Of a DNA stretch of 64,000 nt, positions 59,239-64,000 are shown in pieces. The stretch is from the NCBI GenBank assembly GCA_950022295.1, contig OX465596.1, forward strand, positions 7,006,001 through 7,070,000. The letters run 5' to 3'. The notes under the pieces were generated by a model. That model worked only from the letters and a program-made list of their open reading frames with translations, made no database searches and was not told the DNA's origin. The first letter of the stretch is position 1. Every line of letters begins with the position of its first letter. This DNA is from Bromus sterilis (Eukaryota; Streptophyta; Magnoliopsida; Poales; Poaceae). Both the position numbers and the translations under genes were made by a program.

Positions 59239-60835
59239 TTGGTGAGCCCCAAGTGGAAGGCGTGATGCAGTTTAGCAGTGAGTTTCCCTCGGTGAGGATA
59301 CCAAGGTTTGTCTCCCGTAGGACTCCGGATATGATAAGTAGGTGCCAGCGGCGCGACTGACGTGGACCTGCACACAGACACAGATAACTTTGTTCCCAAC
59401 GAAGTTCAGAGAGGTTGTCAATCTCTCCGGTCTTGTTGTTCACAAAGGGTAAAACACAAGTGATAATGATAGCAAGTAAAAGAAGAAAAGTAAAGATAGC
59501 TTGAAACAGTAATAAGGATATGGACCGGGATACGTGATGTTCGCTAGTGATGTCTCTCTCCCAAAAGACGATAAAACTGCTATGCAAGGTATAGAAATTA
59601 CAGAAAGGCAATTGAAAGGATTATGAACGCACCGCAATGCTAACTATGCTACAAAAGAAAGGAAGAGGTTCAAAAGTACGGGCAGTACGCCAAAATAAGT
59701 AGACCGAAATCCATCTGCATCTACTACTAATCATCCACCTTGAGATATCTATCCAGAACATCTCGCTGGTATTAAGTTGCGAGCCCCACCCAAAGTGTAA
59801 ACCCAAAGCAACAAACAACTGCAATAAAAGAACTTTGCGTAAAGTAAACAATCCTTGTGACCGCGGTCACAAGCACCGTTGTTTTCCCCCTTGTGGCAAC
59901 AACACATCCCCTAGACTCATGTTTCTGTCACTCAAGCGTGTCATCAGGGAGGCATGAACCCACAATCTAGGACAACGCTCCCTCTTGGAGTCACTACCTA
60001 CTACTTGGCCAAAGCAATAAACAGCAACGGAGAACATGCAAGAATTACTTAGGAACAAAAATATAAAAGATCAAGACCAAATATATTACTCTATCACAAT
60101 CTGAACATAATCTCATAATCCATCAGATCTGATCAAACTCAACATAGCAATTGCAGAAATATTACAAAGGTGCCTCGATCATGTAGGGCAGCTCACGAGG
60201 TCTAAACAATGAAGATCAAAGAGGGGAGGATAACATCACATAGCTACTGATCACGGACCCATGGTCCAAGAAGAACTACTCACGGGACATCCGGGGAGCA
60301 TCCATGGTGGAGAGGAGACTCCCGGAGGTCAATCCTCCCTCCGGCAGGGTGCCGGGAAGAGGTCTTCTGGTGCTCCCGATCTTGGAAGCGCGGCAGCGGC
60401 GGAACAGAGGCGAGTTCGCGGAATAGGGTTCCTCTTCTGGAGTTTTCCCGTGACGGGGGATATATAGGCTAAAGGGGGCAGCCAGAGGTGGGCCAGGGGC
60501 CGCAGGTGCCCCCCTGGCGCGGCCAGGGGTGGGGCCGCGCCGGGTGGCTGCCTGGCCCCCACCTTGGGCCCCTCTGGCCCCTCCCGGGCTTTTCTCGAAG
60601 CTTCCGTCACGCTGATTTTTTATCTGAATTTTCCCGAATTTTTCTGGCACTTTTTATATGGGGGAAAACTGAAATAGAAAAACAACAGAAAATAGGAACT
60701 GGCACTGGGGTGCATTGAGTTAATAGGTTAGTCCAAATATGATAAAAATGTATGAAAGTGTATCTAGATCATAGCAATATCACACAAAACATGCATGGAG
60801 CAAACAGAAATTATAGATACGTTTTGGACGTATCA
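59239..60835 (-). repeat. 3' LTR of the Athila-like element (truncated)
   Basis: The LTR starts TGATACGTCCAAAACGTATC on minus. It contains the GGTCCACGTCAGTCGCGCCG stretch and the GAGGGAAACTCACTGCTAA segment seen at the end of many Triticeae Athila LTRs, but the usual ...GTATCA terminus is missing at about 59238. The GC-rich 60260-60600 part gives spurious open frames. Confidence 0.75.
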
Positions 60836-60848
60836 ACATCCCCAAGCT
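60836..60848 (-). other. Polypurine tract of the Athila-like element
   Basis: On minus AAGCTTGGGGATG lies two bases before the LTR start TGATACG, the standard position for the plus-strand primer of reverse transcription. Confidence 0.7.
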
Positions 60849-63665
60849 TAATTCCTGCTCGTCCTCGAGTAGGTAAATGATAACAAGCATAATTTCTATG
60901 GTGACATGCTAGCAACCATAAAAGGACTTTGAAAAGTAAAGCAATCAAGGTTTGAGATTCAATTCAAGTCATAACATGCAAGAGTCTATATTAGCATTGA
61001 AACAAGTAACAAAAGAACATTAGGTGCAAGAGCTCTCGCCGTCCGTGACTCGAATGTCTCCAAATGGTGTTTGCGTGCAAGAAAGGGGATAGGGAATACG
61101 AGAAAAAAAGTATTTTTATTGAGAACTCAATATACAGTGTCACATTTGGTCTTCTTTGGAATCTTATCTTGACTTGTCCCCAGACCACTAGCCAGGTACA
61201 AGTCAATTTTATCCACTCTTTTTCGATATTTTGAGCACTCATGAAATGGATGAGCGTAAGCACGAAAGTTGACACTTAGGATGGCAAAGAGAGAATAGGT
61301 GGAGGAGGAAGACAAAAAGGATGAGAAAGGCTCACATCAATGAGGACAATCATAGGCAAAAGATGCCATATGATAGATATGATGTGAGGAGTAGGGATTG
61401 CCATGCAACGGATGCACATATGAGCTAGAAAGCTCTCCAATGGAACTAGTGGGGGTGCATCTAACTTGCTCGCTCATGAAGACCTAGAGCTCGTTTGAGG
61501 AGGCTCATCCTTGGAATATGCAAGCCAAGTTCTATAGTGTGAAGGTCCCCACATAGCTATATGCAAAAAGATCATCTCTATGGATTACAAGGATGTAGAG
61601 GGAGTACTAGTGTGGATCTCTCAAAAGGATAGTAGTGTTCCCCTTTCTCTCTTTTTATTTCTTTTTCTCTTTTTGCTATTTTTTCTATTTTTTTGTGGCC
61701 TCAATGGCTCTTTCTATTTAACTCTCTTTTGTCCTCTTTGGGATATTTTATTGTGTCCACTTTGGGATCTTTTCCTCACTTAAGGGCAACACCCTATTTT
61801 ACAAGAAGGTAAAGGAAATCTTTCACACTTTACAAGGTACTCAAAATCATAAAGAAGATGTAACTATCATGATGTATGCAATGTATGCTTCTGCCAGTGT
61901 AGCAGGAACATGTAAGACATGAAGATCAAGTCATGAAGAGGTGGATGTTGCATGGCAATATAACTCGAAAAGGCTATGGAAATGCCTTGATAGGTAGGTA
62001 TGGTGGCTGTTTTGAGGAAAGATATAAGGAGGCTTATGATGCCAGAGTGTATCATGCCAAGGGTTTGGATGTACCGGCGAAGGTGGACACCAACTCTCGG
62101 AGTGAGAAGAAGGCAATGCACTGCACGTCAAAGGCTAGCAAAATATGGGAAGGTGGAAGTGTCAACTCTCAATACTTACATTAGTCCGAAGAACTCGTGC
62201 ACTTATTATCGGTAACTCTCAATCTAATAAGGAGGTTCACAAAGAGACAAGTACCCCGAGGAGGAGTGTATGGGGGTTTGGTTATCCTTGCGCATCCTCG
62301 ACTCATGGTACGTGAGTGTTCTCTGATATTCGACTCCTCAGAAGAGTAGTGATCCATCTAGTAGCTAGAGTTCTCAACTAGTTTTGTAGGTTTTGAAAAT
62401 AAACACGGATTGCCCAAAATACGACACCTATCACTAATAGGCAAGAGCTCTCGACACCAAAAGTTCAAACATTACTCATAGCAATACCTCAAAACTATTG
62501 CAAGCTACTACTAGAATTAAATAGCAACCTTAAATACCTACTTCTCAAAACAGGACACAACTCAGTGCAACAACCAACTCTCTTTAACAAGATAAACATG
62601 AAAACTAAAAAGAGTTGCAGCAACAAACTAAGCAAAAGCCAAGGCTCTTGCTAAAGACAAACTAAGACTAAAACTAAACATGGCAGTAGATATGAAAAGA
62701 TAAAGAACACACAACAGCTAAAAGATAAGCAGGAAAAATCCTATGATGTGTTCTAGATTTTGAAAGTGGAGCGTGTTTCTCTCCCACACAAAGCAAGAAG
62801 GGATCTAACTTGTTATGAACAGCAAGCAAATCTAAAGAAAACTAAAAACCTAAGAACGAGACGCTCCAAGCATAGCACATAACACATGAAGTGATAAAAA
62901 TATAGTGAGACGAAGGACGAACTGATGATTGTTGATGGAGAAGGGGATGCACGGGGTCATCCCCAAGCTTAGACGCTTGAGTCTCCTTGAATATTTAATG
63001 GGGATGCATGGGGGCATCCCCAAGCTTGAGCGCTTGACACTCCTGGATCTTCTTTCATCATCTTCCATCGCACACTTGAAAACTCCCTTCATACATAACT
63101 CATCATAAGCTGATTAGAGAGGTTAGTACCCTTAATAAATATTTTTTCTCCACTGGATATAAAGATATTCATGAAGAGCTACTGTTTCTCAAGAGTGCCA
63201 AAAAGTTTTTGCAAAGAAAAAGCAAGCTTAAGGTTTGCAAAAGTTAAGAGAGACAAAACGTGGCAGAATCTGTGAAAAACAGAACAGCAGATAGTAAAGA
63301 ATTTTGTAGGGGCACTTCTGCAACTCAAATCAAAAAACTCAGAACATACGGAAGTTTCGTAATTGTATAGAGCATACTGTGTAAAAAATTCATCTCAAAA
63401 AGATTAACTGGGATTTTTCTGGAAATTTTCTGGTCACGAGGACAGAATCTGTTTTCTGGACAGCATGTCACAACTTTTACTTCCCTTGCCGTAAGAGGCT
63501 ATAACTTGGCACAAAGTTGAAAAATAAAGATACAGTGATGTTGCTACAGAAGTAACAATCATCAAGACACAACAAAAGCAAAAACAAAAACCTAAATTTG
63601 TTGCGGGCTGCCTCCCGAAAGCGCTTCTTTGAAGCCATTAGCTAGGCATAATGCAAAAAGAAGAA
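60849..63665 (-). other. Athila-like internal region without coding capacity
   Basis: No frame with recognisable protein content is present across 2.8 kb. The sequence has T-rich runs (61640-61700) and two inexact copies of an element containing CATCCCCAAGCTT (near 62957 and 63018). In autonomous relatives this space would hold reverse transcriptase, RNase H and integrase. Confidence 0.6.
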
Positions 63666-64000
63666 TCAAGTTTTATCAAGAGAAAGAGAATAACTAGCCC
63701 GAATAACGGACTCAAAAGGTAACTTGATTTTATTTCTAGGGAAGTGTTCCATCCCCTTTTTGAATGGGAATTGGAATTTTATATTCCCCTCTTTCATGTC
63801 AATAACCGCACCAACGGTGCGAAGAAAAGGACGTCCCAAAATAATTGGACATAAAGGTTCACACTCTATATCCATAACAATAAAATCAACAGGAACATAG
63901 TTGTCATTGACAATGATAAGAACATCATCGATCTTCCCCAAAGGTTTCTTTACGGAAGAATCAACAAGACGAACACCAAAAGAACAAGGCTCAAGCGGTT
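63666..64000 (-). CDS. Athila-like aspartic protease end, partial
   Basis: The frame is open to the window edge (PLEPCSFGVRLVDSSVKKPL precedes GKIDDVLIIVNDNYVPVDFI) and includes the retropepsin signature CPIILGRPFLRTVGAVIDMK, ending with SLSLDKT and a stop. It is the C-terminal part of gag-protease; the catalytic Asp-Thr/Ser-Gly would be beyond the window. The protein would process the element's polyprotein. The domain is intact as far as visible. Confidence 0.8.
   Translation of the reverse strand, partial: PLEPCSFGVRLVDSSVKKPLGKIDDVLIIVNDNYVPVDFIVMDIECEPLCPIILGRPFLRTVGAVIDMKEGNIKFQFPFKKGMEHFPRNKIKLPFESVIRASYSLSLDKT

Larger units (their letters stand above)
59239..64000 (-). mobile_element. 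Athila-like Ty3/gypsy element, continuing beyond the window
   Basis: On minus from the window edge: gag-protease coding end (64000-63666), a long non-coding internal region with the AAGCGCTTTCGGGAGGCAGC motif typical of Triticeae Athila-type elements just after the stop, a purine tract, and an LTR starting TGATACGTCC at 60835. The LTR lacks its last bases where it meets the CACTA at about 59238. No reverse transcriptase or integrase lies between protease and LTR, so this is a non-autonomous derivative. Confidence 0.85.

Noticed and set aside
60261..60718. Open frames on both strands near 60.3-60.7 kb
   Set aside because: They lie within the Athila LTR and show no protein similarity.

Overview
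The window looks like a piece of a large, repeat-rich grass genome, most likely Triticeae (wheat, Aegilops, rye or barley). The evidence is the combination of Stowaway MITEs with CTCCCTCCGT-type ends, two CACTA transposons, very long-LTR Ty3/gypsy elements, an Athila-like gypsy element, L1-type LINEs and a tRNA-derived SINE, surrounding a tandem cluster of large CC-NB-ARC-LRR (CNL) immune-receptor genes. The species call is inference from TE character; no search was run.

The genes that matter are three paralogous CNLs on the + strand: NLR1 (9404-14677), NLR2 (29823-35024) and NLR3 (39531-44234). Each has three coding exons with GT-AG introns in conserved phases (phase 1, then phase 2 with an 80-bp intron), and each reading frame is uninterrupted after splicing: 1611, 1610 and 1448 codons. 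The CC motif, P-loop, kinase 2, GLPLA-type and MHD motifs are all visible. Each gene is preceded by a related GC-rich leader that ends in a splice-donor-like site (2518-2981, 28505-28998, 38240-38701), and units 1 and 2 are followed by related 3' sequence. The cluster is therefore a tandem triplication of a roughly 10-kb unit. The three units have since diverged by TE insertion, patchy sequence exchange and deletion.

Layout: 1-1600 degenerate LINE; 1600-2517 AT-rich spacer with MITEs; 2518-16590 NLR unit 1, with a truncated gypsy element (2985-9314) inside its 5' intron; 16671-16852 terminal exon of an unrecognised minus-strand gene; 16885-20040 LINE; 20257-20561 SINE; 20600-22273 old TE fragments; 22274-27040 gypsy solo LTR with a 5-bp target duplication; 27041-28504 TE-like spacer; 28505-38130 NLR unit 2; 38150-44103 NLR unit 3, cut off in its LRR; 44104-48484 CACTA-derived sequence; 48485-50127 LINE; 50128 to about 59238 a second CACTA element coding for a protein with a Ulp1-like (C48) protease domain; about 59239-64000 an Athila-like gypsy element on the minus strand.

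The NLRs would act in the cytoplasm or nucleus as intracellular pathogen receptors (established for the family). NLR2 is the least disturbed copy. NLR1 is intact in coding sequence, but its leader is now 6.4 kb from its start codon. NLR3 has lost about 205 LRR residues and gained about 43 TE-derived residues. I found no new class of biological system. The most interesting content is the recent evolution of this cluster: mosaic paralogs, a TE-stretched 5' intron, a TE-made C-terminus, a leftover C-terminus of a further NLR copy, and a 518-bp near-identical repeat beside NLR3.
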